23,083 nucleotides of DNA from contig WION01000714.1 of NCBI GenBank assembly GCA_015039365.1, positions 1 to 23,083 on the forward strand. The letters run 5' to 3'. Under the pieces are notes generated by a model. It was not told the origin of the DNA. It ran no database searches and saw only the letters and a program-made list of their open reading frames with translations. This DNA is from Amanita rubescens (lineage: Eukaryota > Basidiomycota > Agaricomycetes > Agaricales > Amanitaceae). Positions 1-9,959 of this stretch are shown here, piece by piece. The position numbers were made by a program, and so were the translations under genes. Position 1 is the first letter of the stretch. Every line of letters begins with the position of its first letter.

Positions 1-288
1 CCGTCTCGATGTTGGATCTAGTTTCATTGGTTGAGTTATTAGCAAGGTCACAATCCTCTCGTCAGCTCTTTTGTGATAGACTCTAATCTGATATTTTTTC
101 CGGATGTCATCTGCTCTCTCATTCTTTGTGGAAGTAAACGTTCTGCTTACGAATTGGATGGTAGGTTAAGTATAGCATAAACGCCAGTATAGTAATTTCT
201 CAATGTGAATTCAGCACGCTCTGGAGCCATTCATTTGGCGTGTTGTCGCCCGCCATCCTGATTTTTAGGAGGTGAAGTGAGAAGTCAG

Positions 289-504
289 TGAAAAGACTCC
301 TCCGAAGTTTGTCGAAGCGCATCAAAGGCGGCTATCGCAGAGCTCCGTTTCGCTCCCATGAGGTAGTGGAGGATCAGCCTGTCGCTCGACTCGCTCTCTT
401 ATTGTCCTTTCCTCTTTTTGCAGGATCTACTCATGCACCACTTGGCCGGGCTTTTGGACTTCCTGCGCATGAACCAGATATATCCATCGGGATTTGTAAA
501 TTAA
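289..504 (+). CDS. Possible last two exons of a gene entering from the left edge
   Basis: A convincing fungal intron (363-423, 61 nt, donor GTAGTG, pyrimidine-rich acceptor CTTTTTGCAG) joins an exon ending ...RSHE at 362 to a terminal exon 424-504 that reads DLLMHHLAGLLDFLRMNQIY then PSGFVN and TAA. Both sides of the splice are phase 0. The upstream exon could start after the CAG at 286-288. In the alternative frame the upstream exon is also open (to ...RFAPMR), but it then stops at a TGA inside the last exon, so the frame is not certain. I do not recognise the protein. No convincing coding sequence is seen in 1-288, though a short open stretch begins near base 3. The gene is partial at best, and the whole call could be chance. 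Confidence 0.3.
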
Positions 505-588
505 AAGGACAGCATTCTACTAAAAAGGAGCAATTCTGGAAATTTCATCAACCATATTTCTACAGCCGTGCTTCAACGTCACCCCCGG

Positions 589-1561
589 TCAGTCGGAGTC
601 CGAACCGGACTCATCCGTCGTTTGCGGCCTACAGCAATGTTTATGAAACATGTGATGTGTAGTGATGAGCCCACACGCATCACACTTGATGAACAAGCCG
701 AGGAATTGATCCTCGGTTAACCCGGGCTTTTCCTTAAGCTCCAGCTGCCATAAATTCCACCAGTCGGTTCGGAGACACAAATCCATCCCTTCAAACCCAG
801 GAGCAGGGAAGGGGGGGTCCAGCATACCTGCACGCGTTTCATCATGATCGATCCATGTTTTAAGGGATATCCTCTACATACCAACTGGAGCACATGTCCT
901 CTTCAACTGCCCTACGGCTATACCCTTCACCTCCCTTTCGGTGAAGACTTGTGGAGGGCAGGGCGTACCTTTGCAATCCAGGCTCATGGTAAGTGCCAGA
1001 TTGGTATAGAACCGAAAACATTACGAACTAACCTCTCAGGGGATAGGTCTTAAAAAAGACACCGTTCTTAGGGTATATCCTCTCTATTGGTACTGCATGA
1101 GGAAGGCGTCAGTTCTCGCTACGCTAAAGGACTTGTGAAATGAAGACCAACCCAAATAACCGCACTGGTGCTTTGCGCATTCGGCGACATACTCTCCTCT
1201 GTAAGGACCATCTATAGCTAAGTAGACTGCTGCTTCCTTATACAGTGCTTTTTTACTGAAACGTTCCAACAAGGGGCATAGGCAACCTGGCCCAAGGTAC
1301 TCGTGAGTTTGACGATATTGGCACAATCCGTCTGGCGGTACACGGGCTCCATTATTGATGGGCCTATGGAGACAATGCAAGTTCAGGAATCGCAGTAATC
1401 GTGGAAGTTATGGTTACTTGCCAATAATGCATGACTAAGTTCTGTTCCGCTGGATCATAGGACAAGACATGGTGAGTCGACTCATTGGTGACAGCATGCA
1501 GCAACTTTTGTCTGTAGGTTGGGATAGTTGAGAATGGTAACGGTCTGGGATTTCTGGACAT
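589..1561 (-). CDS. Paralogue A of an unnamed Cys/His protein, five exons, 245 aa
   Basis: Exons, in gene order, are 1561-1422, 1363-1152, 1092-1033, 968-882 and 827-589, with introns of 58, 59, 64 and 54 nt. Phases agree throughout and the sum is 738 nt (245 aa plus stop). The model was built by aligning with paralogue B at 1912-2858; single reading frames break at each intron. Shared blocks include SYDPA, LVxHYWP, RVPPD, YRQTH, GPGCLCPLLE, EYVAEC, CGYLVP and ERIYP. The C-terminus carries C-x2-C-x5-H-x5-H-x-C (from CDAC), which could bind zinc. Intron 1 only keeps frame if it is a GC-AG intron (GCAAGT donor); the other donors are GTTGGT, GTTAGT and GTATGT. The start is the ATG at 1561, matched by B. 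No signal peptide or membrane segment is evident. I recognise this only as a hypothetical protein type of Agaricomycetes; its function is unknown. Confidence 0.72.
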
Positions 1562-1643
1562 GTTGGGATAGATCGCAAGCTCAAGCAGGTCGGTGTCCAA
1601 TTTCAGCACCAAGGGATGATGTTGATGTCTCTGGCTAGGAATA

Positions 1644-1680
1644 GGCTCTTATATTTCGGTCGCCCAGTCATAATGAGTCA
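1644..1680 (-). promoter_or_regulatory. Core promoter of paralogue A: TATA-like box and TGACTCA site
   Basis: Read on the minus strand, TGACTCA (1680-1674) is followed by TATGACTGGGCGACCGAA and then ATATAAGAG (about 1655-1647), 80-120 nt before the ATG at 1561. The same order, TGACTCATTATGACT then a TATA-like AATAAGAG, occurs upstream of paralogue B. TGACTCA is the core recognised by Gcn4/AP-1-type bZIP factors. That a bZIP factor acts here is inferred from motif conservation alone. Confidence 0.45.
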
Positions 1681-1911
1681 CATTCGCGTCCCTGAACAAT
1701 CTGTCTCCCACGCGGTTTGGGCGCATACCAAGGGCAGCAGCCGACCAACCCCGTAGTACACTCAATGAATATTTAAAAATATCGTTCTCTTTGTCTATTG
1801 AGGGATGTACTCTAGAGGGTCGTGATAATGGTAAGATTGTTAAAGTATGAATAAATGTGGAAAGTTATGAAGTTAGAAGGAATACTAAATATCCGGCCGA
1901 TCAGTTTCAAG
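1681..1911. other. Spacer between the tandem paralogues
   Basis: This is the 3' flank of paralogue B and the distal promoter of paralogue A. The part near 1681-1735 still resembles the upstream region of paralogue B (shared TCCCTGAAC and ATACCA words), so the duplicated unit included the promoter. The rest is AT-rich with no open frame of note. Confidence 0.4.
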
Positions 1912-2858
1912 TTATAGCTCACAACTATGGTCGTAGAACGACCGATGCACGACGATGAGCTTGCATACATCACACTGGACGAACAAGCCCAGGAATTCCT
2001 CTTCGGCTAGTCCAGGCCTATGGAAACTACCAACTTTTGGGAATCTCCGCCAGTCAGTCAGCGTCCGACGCCTCTTCAATGCAGGGAATGGTGGGTTGAG
2101 CAGACCTATTCCACAGTTGTCGTAATATTCACACTAGTAGGATTATAATCACATACTGGCTTCCGCATGTGTCCTCTTCAACGGCCTTGTGGTGTCCGCA
2201 GGCTCTACCTCCTGGGCGAAGACTTCTGTGAGGCAGGGCCCCTCAACATCAGCTCTCACCTCGTTCTTGGAAAAAACTACCGGAGGGCAAGGCATACTGA
2301 CATCTTGCAATCCAGGTTCGTAAGTCAACATAGAATCAAAAACTTGGATACTGACCTCGCAGGGGATATGCCTTCCCCGGGACTCTTCGCCTAGGATATA
2401 TGCGCTCTAACGGTACTGAGTGATAAGCCAGAGCATTAGTGCTCGCTTCATCAAGGCGGGAAAATGGAGACAAACCCAAGTACCCGCAACGGTCGTCTGC
2501 ACATTCGGCGACGTATTCTCCCGGGTAACCATTCACCGCCAGGTATATCGCTGCCTCCTTATGTGCTGTGAGCGGTTCTAGCAGCGGACATAGGCATCCT
2601 GGCCCAATGTATTGGTGGGTTTGACGATATAGACACAATTCGTCCGGGGGCACTCGCTTGCCATCCGGCAGGACGGGCCTATCGAATAAATGCAAGGTTA
2701 GAGTTTATCACGGTGATTATGATTACGTGCCAGTAATGCACAACTAAGCCCTGTTTGGCAGGGTCATAGGACGTTATGTGGCGATTCAACTTGATCACAT
2801 GCAGCAACTTCTGGCAATAGGTTGATAATGACAGCGGCACGGGAACGCTAGGAATCAT
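1912..2858 (-). CDS. Paralogue B of the unnamed Cys/His protein, five exons, 243 aa
   Basis: Exons are 2858-2731, 2678-2476, 2415-2356, 2303-2157 and 2105-1912, with introns of 52, 60, 52 and 51 nt. Phases agree and the sum is 732 nt. Intron positions and phases are the same as in paralogue A, and exon 3 is 60 nt in both. The first intron again needs a GC donor (GCACGT) to keep frame. Intron 2 has the branch-like CACTAATG before CTCAG. Exon 4 is 60 nt longer than in A, with an acidic insert before PLKRT. The C-terminus keeps the C-x2-C-x5-H-x5-H-x-C pattern (CDVC...HSC), which argues for selection on that tail. The gene is intact and diverged from A well beyond a recent duplicate. It is transcribed away from the DUF6698-like gene. 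Function is unknown. Confidence 0.72.
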
Positions 2859-3040
2859 GGTAAGCTAGAGCGCTAAGCGATGAATGTCTGGGCAGGGATG
2901 GGAAAGGAATTGAAGGCTCTTATTTCCGTTGCCCGAGTCATAATGAGTCACTCCTGCCAGTGTCCCTGAACGTGACTCACATACCAGGGGCGATACAAAG
3001 GCAAAGCCTCTCTCAAGAATCACTCGTTCTCGCACCTCCA
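2859..3040. promoter_or_regulatory. Bidirectional promoter between paralogue B and the DUF6698-like gene
   Basis: These 182 bp separate two divergent start codons (2858 minus, 3041 plus). They hold TGAGTCA at 2944-2950 (TGACTCA on the minus strand, as upstream of paralogue A) and a second TGACTCA on the plus strand at 2973-2979. A TATA-like AATAAGAG lies near 2922 on the minus strand. Shared regulation of the two genes is possible but is only inferred. Confidence 0.4.
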
Positions 3041-4454
3041 ATGTCTGGGGCCGAAAACAATCCTTCGGTCAACGCTTTAAAGCTTGGAAGTAGGAAAAAG
3101 CCGTGAGACTATCCGACCACTTCTCCGCTAGACATGGCATTCACACTAGCCCAGTCGCACAGGCGGTCCTTTTGTTCACCATGGGCGACACTTTAGCAGA
3201 ACAGTGCATGCGATGTGTAACGTCCAAGCACTTATTGCCAATTGCCTCCTTCTTTTCGGCCAGGATGGGGATGTTATCCTAGAGGGGCTCACATCGCAGT
3301 CCGTCTTCAGCCTCCTTCTTGCATCCTGACCTTTGACATACACGTCCTTCTGTATTAGGCAACGAAAGGAGTTGAATGTATTTCAGAAACTGTTAGAAAT
3401 GGTGCCCCATCTACAGGAGCGTCTTACGGAAAGCTCTGAACTCGAAGAATACATGACGATAGCAGATTCGGTACGTCTACAACTTGAGGGCTCTCAAATT
3501 TATGCTTATCGTTTCCATTAGATTCAAAAAGGCATGTCAAGCGCAAGGTCAGACGACACCAAGAGTCTCAAGGGCGTCGTGCTGGACTGGATAACTCCCC
3601 GAGACAAGCCTTTGAATCCACCTCTTTCCCGTAGTGTCAAGACAAATCGTGGCTTCAACCACCCCGTCACTGGAGCGCTCCTCTGTCCAGCTGGCCTAGA
3701 TTGGAATGATCCCGAGTGACTCGCTTTCCCCCCCTTACACGTTGGTCACGCTAATCTGCTATCATAGAACTCGCACAAAGCTTACCAGCGGTCAACTAGC
3801 TGTGAAGGGAGATCAATGGCCCCTGATATTATACGCGAAGCAAGAGTTCGACCCTGAAGATCCATGGGATGGGCTCTTCAGAAGTGAGCTTCTTGTCTGG
3901 GTTCGTACTCCTTTGTTTTCTTTTTGGATTATTCACTACTTCGCGTGCAGGCCTTCAAGCATATCTTCACTTCGCCCAGCTCTGTGGAGAAAGAGAACAA
4001 AGCGACAAGATCCGGCAACGCTCGTATCCACGGCATGACTCGGGTCACGACGGCTTCCTTAGCCTATGTTGCTACACAGGTGAGTCCAAGTCTGACTGTC
4101 CGATCTTGTAGCTTCAATCACTGAATGTCTAAGCAGTTTCGTTTCGCCTTGTCATCCACATCCGTCTTCAGTCGGTCTGACACTTCAACCGACTCGGAAA
4201 GATTCTACGAGAGTGTATGGGACTTTTTGAACGATCCTGATGAGAGGAACGAGGTTACTGATTTGCTGAGCTGGTGGGATTGGTAGGTCTTTTGTCAATA
4301 CATCCGGTGTCAGTCTTCTATCTCATCTTTTTGTAGCCAGGTATTCCCCAGCTACGTGAATCGTGAAGGTGGAATAACGAAGCAAAGCGCACTAGCGAAG
4401 CTGAAGGAGAAGAGGGAAAAGCTGAAGCAATTGCAGAATGGACGAGCGTCGTGA
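3041..4454 (+). CDS. DUF6698-like protein, eight exons, 345 aa, complete
   Basis: Exons are 3041-3102, 3155-3298, 3359-3470, 3522-3715, 3768-3900, 3951-4079, 4137-4282 and 4337-4454. Introns are 50-60 nt with consistent phases; the sum is 1038 nt with one open frame. Landmarks in order are GRHFSRTVHAMCNV (about residue 31), a helical LLEMVPHLQERL block, ARSDDTKSLKG, PVTGALLCPAGLDWNDPE, LTSGQ, DQWPLILYA, DPEDPWDGLF, AFKHIFTSPSSVEKE, ATRSGNARIHGMT, VFSRSD and a WWDCQVFPSY end followed by a Lys-rich tail. From memory these fit the DUF6698 family, which is abundant in Agaricomycetes and often sits near transposable elements; its function is unknown. The start ATG gives a short polar leader and fits the first donor (GTGAGA). 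The least certain site is the intron 2 donor (GTCCGT). Nothing suggests decay. Confidence 0.85.
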
Positions 4455-6039
4455 TACCCTAGTAAGCTAATTTAAGAACTCCCAGCCTCTTGCTCTGTGA
4501 ATATTCAGGAGATGCGGTCCCGTTGCGCTGCATCAAACCGTAGCTTAACCTTATTGGACTTCCTTCCAGCGCCCATTTTTTATTTATTTACCAGAATGGG
4601 GTGTCCCTCCACCCAGCAACAATTGATTCTACTGTACTGTCTGATGTAACCACTCAAGTTTGTGATTTTCACTGCGTACGGCATGCTTCAGATTGAACAC
4701 TCTTTTCCTGCAAGCTGTATAGTCTTGTGTATGCGACGATGCTTCGGCCAATCATAAATGGCCATAGGCCCATAGCTCACAATAGGAGTAGACCACTTGT
4801 GCGTTCAATGAAAGCCATACTTTTGTTATGTGTTTCTAGCTCATGAAGCTTGTGAATAGTTGTAATACCTGTTCAATACCTCCTAGAGAACTTGTGGGAT
4901 GTGGGCCACCGCTTCGCGTGGCATGGTCCGAGGCTGGGCGGCTTCACAAGTCATATGTCTTTTTTTTTAAAAAAATAAATGAGGCCATTTGGCCCACAAA
5001 ATTCTAGACAGACGAGCAAGTCGTTCGTCAGAAAATGGCTAGCTTAGCATGTTTCAAGTCTCAACATTCTTATTTCCATGTCTTTAACGATTCGAGATAT
5101 TCTAGGCCTGATGACGTGCGCTGCTTGGACAGCACTATAGCCTAACTGCATGGATGTGTTGCGCGAATTGCGGGACACTGCTTGGATGTCTTGCTTAGAG
5201 CCGTATCCTTCACTGGCGGAAAAGTTCTCTCGTGAATCGCCATTCGCTGCTCGGATGTTTCACGTAGAGCTGTTACTTCAGTACTCGTGAAGTGCCGGCT
5301 TCGCGGGCTGCAACCTTGCTTTCAGAGAGTATGTAAGTCTCTTTTTGGCCCGTCTTTAATAGAATTATTCATGAACCCATTTGATTCCCGCTACTCATAT
5401 CTACAACATTAAGTATGAAGCTGACACTGACATTAAATAAGTGAGGACCAGCATATGTGGAAAACATAGAGACAATCTATCACACTGAAATTTCGTAGTG
5501 GCGGACAGCGAATAAACGGTTTGGCAGTCGTCAATACAATGTCCATCGATCAATGTCATACGATTGACAGGCGGTAAGCGAGGTTGAATAGTGGGCAACG
5601 CAACGCCCAATCTGCGCCAACGTGGGCGCTAGATACTCTCCCCGATGCTCTTTGTCATATGCAACGACTTTCTCTCAAAATCGTTCTATACAACTCTCGT
5701 CAGTTACCAAATTCTGTTATGTGCCCCTACTTACGATATGCTCGTCGTCTTCTTTTCCTTTTCTGGCATCGCCTCGTAACCGCATTTGTATGCTTCCCAA
5801 CTGACCACCGAATTTGGCGGACTGGTCGCTCCAGAACTCGACGAAGAGGAAGACGGCCCATTAGTCACGCTTTATCCTGCGGTGCGAGTCTCATTGACTG
5901 TAGATGTTGGGATGATTCAGTTTGGAGTGGGTAGAGGGGAGATGATCTGCGGGAGGTGGGAGAGGACGGGGCGTAGGCCATTTCGGGAAAGACACAAAAC
6001 ACACCCAAGTACCACCACTTCGGAGTAGTTTTGCATTAG
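4455..6039. other. Long intergenic region without a supported gene
   Basis: This stretch holds the 3' flank of the DUF6698-like gene, then mixed sequence. There is a T9A7 homopolymer pair at about 4960-4975. Words of the type GGATGT-T-GC recur at 5152-5195 and again at 6772-6812, hinting at an old dispersed repeat. Open frames on either strand here are short and show no family I recognise, and no splice-joined coding series emerged. I see no RNA gene. Confidence 0.4.
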
Positions 6040-6360
6040 TTTGGATGTCGCCCGTTTGAGGTCGTTGGTCGTGGACGATCACACAACTGTACAGTGCGAA
6101 TGTGATGAGGTAGGTCATGGCGTAGGTTGCAGGAAAAGCGGGGAGTAATCGTTGAAGGCTTGCGAGTCGAATAGGTGTTGGGGGTGAGAACGTGGGTGAT
6201 GTTGTAGACTTGGGAGAGTCCGTTGTAGGGGTTGTTGTAGGATATAGGGAAGTAGGTGAAGTGTCGGCTCTGGGGCGGGCGTTAGATGGGTGGGTGAAAA
6301 CGAGAGGAAAGATGGGCTCACGTTGGTATAGTAAAACATCCCCTTGAAATTGCATGAACT
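6040..6360 (-). pseudogene. Relic of an oligopeptide transporter (OPT family)
   Basis: Four pieces in the order expected of a fungal OPT transporter lie in different minus-strand frames: FYYTNV near 6343; YNGLSQVYNITHVLTP at about 6230-6181; LFDSQAFNDYSPLFL at about 6172-6130; and PATYAMTYLITFALYSCVIV at about 6130-6078. The extracellular loop with YN-TxVLTP, the AYSPLFL motif and the following membrane segment are typical of the family, known for proton-coupled uptake of small peptides. Joining the pieces needs two frame changes, and no intron with usable splice sites explains them. The rest of the transporter (normally about 700-900 aa) is not seen on either side, so this is a broken gene fragment. 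Confidence 0.6.
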
Positions 6361-7138
6361 ACTAGTCAGCGAGTTGAGATCCGGTGGTAAGAATCCTTGC
6401 GCATGGCTATCACCAAAGACAAGTAGTCAGATTGGATGTACGTCCTTGTCGAAAGTGACTCAATCACCTGGTGATCTGAGCTCGATAGAATCGCACAAGG
6501 CCCAAGACAGACTCTGCATACTCGATAGCATCCTGATGTTTTGATAAAGTGGGAGGTAAGAGCGCGTTGGTATTCGTCGTGAAGGACGACCCATATTTTG
6601 GAGACTGGAAGAGCATGGTTCATGCATAGAGATGGAAGCTGTAGATAGGATGATATGAGTAAGGTTTTGGAGGATACGAAACGACACATACCATCCACGT
6701 CCATTATGAATCCATTTTGAACGGCATCCGGTCTTCACAATTTGGCAATGTGGGCAGCTCTGTGTAGAGCTTGGATGTGTCGCGTCTTCCGCGAGTTGCA
6801 TGGATGTCTCGCATAGTGCCGAAAAACGTCGTGAGTGGAGCCGTTGTTGTCTCGGGGATGTTCGCCGGAAAATGCCGTCCGCACTGGCGTTTCTCGCGTT
6901 TTCCCGGTGCAAGATTCCGGACCTGAGTCCTTTCAGGGCCTCGGAACTTTGCGCGTGTTTTGACTGCACTTATAATCTGATCTGACTCGACGGTCACCAC
7001 CATGTACTCTGTTCGTTTTCTCACCCTCATCATCCCCACGGTCTCGCACAGAAGAATCCAGGGGCAGACTTTACGTCGCCCCTCAAGGGGTAGACTCTTG
7101 TGTCGCTCTTTCACCGACCGTGACCCAAACTGTGCTAT
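6361..7138. other. No supported gene
   Basis: Several overlapping open frames exist on the minus strand (longest near 6460-6969 and 6704-7186), but none resembles a family I know and they overlap one another in different frames. The 6704-7186 frame runs into the LINE insertion, so its end is not ancestral. This stretch is the 5' flank of the LINE insertion site. Confidence 0.35.
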
Positions 7139-7948
7139 TATGTATGCATTCAGCCGTCCTCGCTCGGGAATGGCTCCAAAGATCACCAGAACACCAATTA
7201 CGCTTTACGTGGTGCCCATCACATGTAGGTATCGATGGCAATGAACGTGCTGACAGAGCAGCAAACGGTGGGGGGGATGTGGACGTCCACCCGGGAGGCC
7301 TTCGCCTCCACCTCCTTGAAGAAGACAAGGAACGCGCTCAGAAATGGTGGCGCCTGAGGGCGCTACAAGAAAACTACATCGGGCACAACTTCATCCGCAT
7401 CCGACGTAAGGGGAAACCATTCCGCCCATACTTCAAGTCAAAAAACAAAAACTTCTTCATCGATCTCGGTAACAATAATATTGTCAATGTCAGCCGGCTA
7501 ACGCGTATCCTTACAGGCCACGCTCCTACAGGTGAATACCGGGAGCGTTTCTTCCCAGATAAAGCTACTCATTGTCATCACTGTGGATACGGTACTTTCC
7601 ACTCCCGACATCACATACTCGTAGAATGTACAAAATACTCATCCCTCCTTAGGTCCTTAAATGACCTCATCTATAACCAAGACAATGGCAAAGCCATACG
7701 AACGTTCCTCAAGAAAAACCCTACTGCCTTCACTTTAAATGACCTCCCTCCCGAGCCCCCATGATACCTCTACTATAATGCTAGACACCTTCCTCGTAAT
7801 CCTTACGACCCTAGACATAATTTTACGTTACTACGTACATTTATTTACCTCCGCATGAGGTGGCCCCAAAAGCGATCATAGGATACCGCTCTAGTACATA
7901 CACAAATACACTTCTATTCGGAAAAAAAAAAAAAAAATATGTATGCAT
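7139..7948 (+). mobile_element. 5'-truncated LINE retrotransposon with 11 bp target-site duplication
   Basis: The 11 bp TATGTATGCAT occurs at 7139-7149 and again at 7938-7948, directly after a run of 16 A (7922-7937). The element body is therefore 7150-7937, 788 bp: the end of ORF2, a 3' untranslated part and the poly(A) tail. A poly(A) tail plus short direct repeats plus loss of the 5' part is the signature of target-primed reverse transcription that stopped early. The duplicated 11 bp are still identical and the remaining frame is open, so the insertion is probably young. The empty site would have read CTAT, then the 11 bp once, then CAATTTCTG. This copy cannot move by itself. Confidence 0.85.
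7150..7764 (+). CDS. C-terminal part of LINE ORF2: RNase H end and zinc-binding tail (partial)
   Basis: The frame is open from before the element to the TGA at 7762-7764; the element-derived part is about 205 codons. It begins inside the RNase H domain: FTWCPSHVGIDGNERADRAA contains the conserved His and the last catalytic Asp of RNase H1-like domains of LINE elements. Further on, LTRILTGHAPTGEYRERF is followed by a C-x2-C...H-H-x4-C group (CHHC...RHHILVEC), a tail common in fungal Tad/I-type elements. The endonuclease, reverse transcriptase and most of RNase H are missing because of 5' truncation. There is no start codon of its own; any translation would begin in flanking DNA, which is unlikely to matter. 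Confidence 0.8.
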   Translation, partial: SAVLAREWLQRSPEHQLRFTWCPSHVGIDGNERADRAANGGGDVDVHPGGLRLHLLEEDKERAQKWWRLRALQENYIGHNFIRIRRKGKPFRPYFKSKNKNFFIDLGNNNIVNVSRLTRILTGHAPTGEYRERFFPDKATHCHHCGYGTFHSRHHILVECTKYSSLLRSLNDLIYNQDNGKAIRTFLKKNPTAFTLNDLPPEPP

Positions 7949-8960
7949 CAATTTCTGCCTTGTTTCCATCAGACTGACTACGCTACTCGCAAACTGCACC
8001 TGTTACTGCCCTGTCCACCCACACTCAATTTGTTTTGTAAGTTTATTACTCCCGTCTTGTATTTAAACTAACTTGGATACTGCCATCGCATACATTCTCA
8101 GATGGATTGGATGCACTCTCCTCCCCTCCCCCTGTCCACTACCTCTTCTTCTTCCTTATTCGCATGGCAGGGTGACAGAGTGCCAACGCGGTGAGACTTT
8201 TCTTCTCTTGCTTCAAATCCATGCCTAATGTGGCTAGTCCGGCTTAAACTCAAACCGATATATGTCCTGCTTATGAGCAAGTGTCGTCAATCCGACCCGA
8301 ATATGTGGCTTCCCCTCGTGCTTCTCCGCCGTTAACTTCGAATACGGTTATACACGCCCTTGATGTGGCGCTATCCTTTGTCAATGCTCACAGGTCAACC
8401 AGCAACCGTTTCCTTCTGATCCCCCGCCCTAATCATCACGCACTAGCCTATTTGAACCAGTCCCTGCCCCGGCAAGCAGAATGCTAACATGCTGAAAATC
8501 AAGCTGGATCTATGCTGGCCGGATATGAAATCCAACAAGGCCAGGTAAGCACGAGTCTGCGCCCGATAGTCTCAACATTATTCCAATTTGCACCAGACGC
8601 AGGCGAGTACATTGTCCATGTGATCGGCGTTATGTTCATCTTCAGGCTTAATGATTTTTCAGGTGAGACGAACATCGTATCAGAGCCATTACCTTGCTTG
8701 ACAAGGTATCTGCTTGAGCAATCCCTGGTAGCTGGAGACGTGCCATAAATATCGGTAAATAGAACGTCATGCCCTTTGGCTCTCGTCCGGCCGCCTTTCC
8801 TCTCCGTGCCTAAAACTTCCTTCGCACACTCTGCTCTGGTCGTTTGGGTCGCCCATCCCATCCGGTCGTTTTGCGTTGGGGCGTTTTTCATGCGTTCCAG
8901 CATGTGTATACCCCTATTTGACGCCGACATACTTCCATTACATCATCAATTCTGCTTCTA
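7949..8960. other. Unassigned region after the LINE
   Basis: Plus-strand open frames at 8281-8487 and 8512-8748 are short. Good-looking splice sites exist, for example donor GTAAGC at about 8547 and acceptor GACGCAG near 8601, but the frames on either side do not give a recognisable protein. A decayed or small gene may be present; I cannot define it. Confidence 0.3.
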
Positions 8961-9365
8961 ATGCCATCGACAAGATGGGCATCGAATGCGGTCCTGACGC
9001 TGAGAGACGAATCATATGTGAGCTATCAAGTATCAACCCTGCTCCTAGATGACGGCTTTGCTCACCGTGCGACCGGAATAGGCGGAGAAGTTTTACCTCA
9101 TGCCACCCACTCGTTTGCGTCGTTGGATCGCAAATCCGTCCGGTTCGCGGTACCCCTACTACTGCATTGAACGGTTGAATCATGAATACACAGAGCAGTC
9201 ATATATGCACTCGGCGTATGACATCAACCTCTCCACAACTCGTACGTAGCCCATCCATCATGGAACCAAAGCATGACTTGAATAGAACTTTAAGGTCGCT
9301 CAACTGACGTCTTTACGCCCAACCGCGGACCCTTTTGCGCCACTCTGAGATGCGCTGAAGATTGA
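8961..9365 (+). CDS. Candidate small three-exon gene, about 95 aa, unknown
   Basis: Exons 8961-9017, 9082-9241 and 9295-9365 join with consistent phases (57+160+71 = 288 nt). Donors are GTGAGC and GTACGT, acceptors GAATAG and TTTAAG, and introns are 64 and 53 nt. The middle exon reads EKFYLMPPTRLRRWIANPSG and ends ...YMHSAYDINLSTT; it is rich in Tyr, Arg and Trp and looks more like a real protein than chance. I know no family for it. The ATG at 8961 follows an in-frame TGA at about 8918, so an earlier exon is possible. The model could also be part of a longer broken gene reaching the open frame at 9447-9641. Confidence 0.28.
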
Positions 9366-9959
9366 ATTGTAATCAGCAAAGAGATGGATACCATGGTTTG
9401 TACGTGAAACCTTGCTCATGGCTGATAGGTCTCAGATATATCAACAGTGCCATGGTCTTCGCGTTCCGGACTTTTTCTTCTGCATGGGACTCAAAGTCTT
9501 GTTCCAAGTAGGGTGTGTAACCGTTTCTATGTTGAACTAATGGATTCTTTCGATCTTGGCGATGATATCATGACTTACGATGGGACGTATTATAGCTATT
9601 CTCATGATCAATGGGCAGATGCTACTACAAGTTCTGGATGATGGTGGTTCCCTCAAGTACGTCCCGGTGCCCTTTTTGATGACAACATCACTCACGTCGT
9701 TCAGTGTGATAAGGGAATACTCACCTCCCTTGATCAATTAGCCCATAATATGGTAGGACATTACGACACATGGTTCGTCGCCTCTCATCTCCAGCTCTAA
9801 TGCAACCTAACACAAAGACAGATGGATGTCCATCTATCCATAGACCCCGAAAACATACGGGTTTCTGTTCTTTTCTTTTCTATAGCAGCGGGTTCTCCAT
9901 CATCAGTTACCAGGCCTCTCCATGTTTGCAAACTCACTGCCAACAAAATCAGGCACCAG
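9366..9959. other. Unassigned, short open frames only
   Basis: A plus-strand frame at 9447-9641 ends in a Tyr/Asp-rich stretch (MDSFDLGDDIMTYDG near 9541). It has neighbours with splice-like borders but no recognisable domain. Nothing else is supported. Confidence 0.25.

Noticed and set aside
1..588. Third, decayed copy of the tandem paralogue
   Set aside because: Minus-strand translation shows none of the shared blocks such as GPGCLCPLLE or the C-terminal Cys/His pattern.
1093..1151. Frameshift in paralogue A relative to B
   Set aside because: The 4-nt length difference falls inside an intron (59 versus 60 nt) with good borders and branch-like CTGAC or CTAAT, so the gene is intact.
5584..6028. 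Three overlapping plus-strand open frames
   Set aside because: Mutually overlapping in different frames, no domain, and partly antisense to the transporter relic.
8281..8487. Histone-deacetylase-like stretch (FLLIPRPNHHALA)
   Set aside because: It resembles the RPPGHHA motif only loosely; the Gly is replaced and no other deacetylase motif follows.
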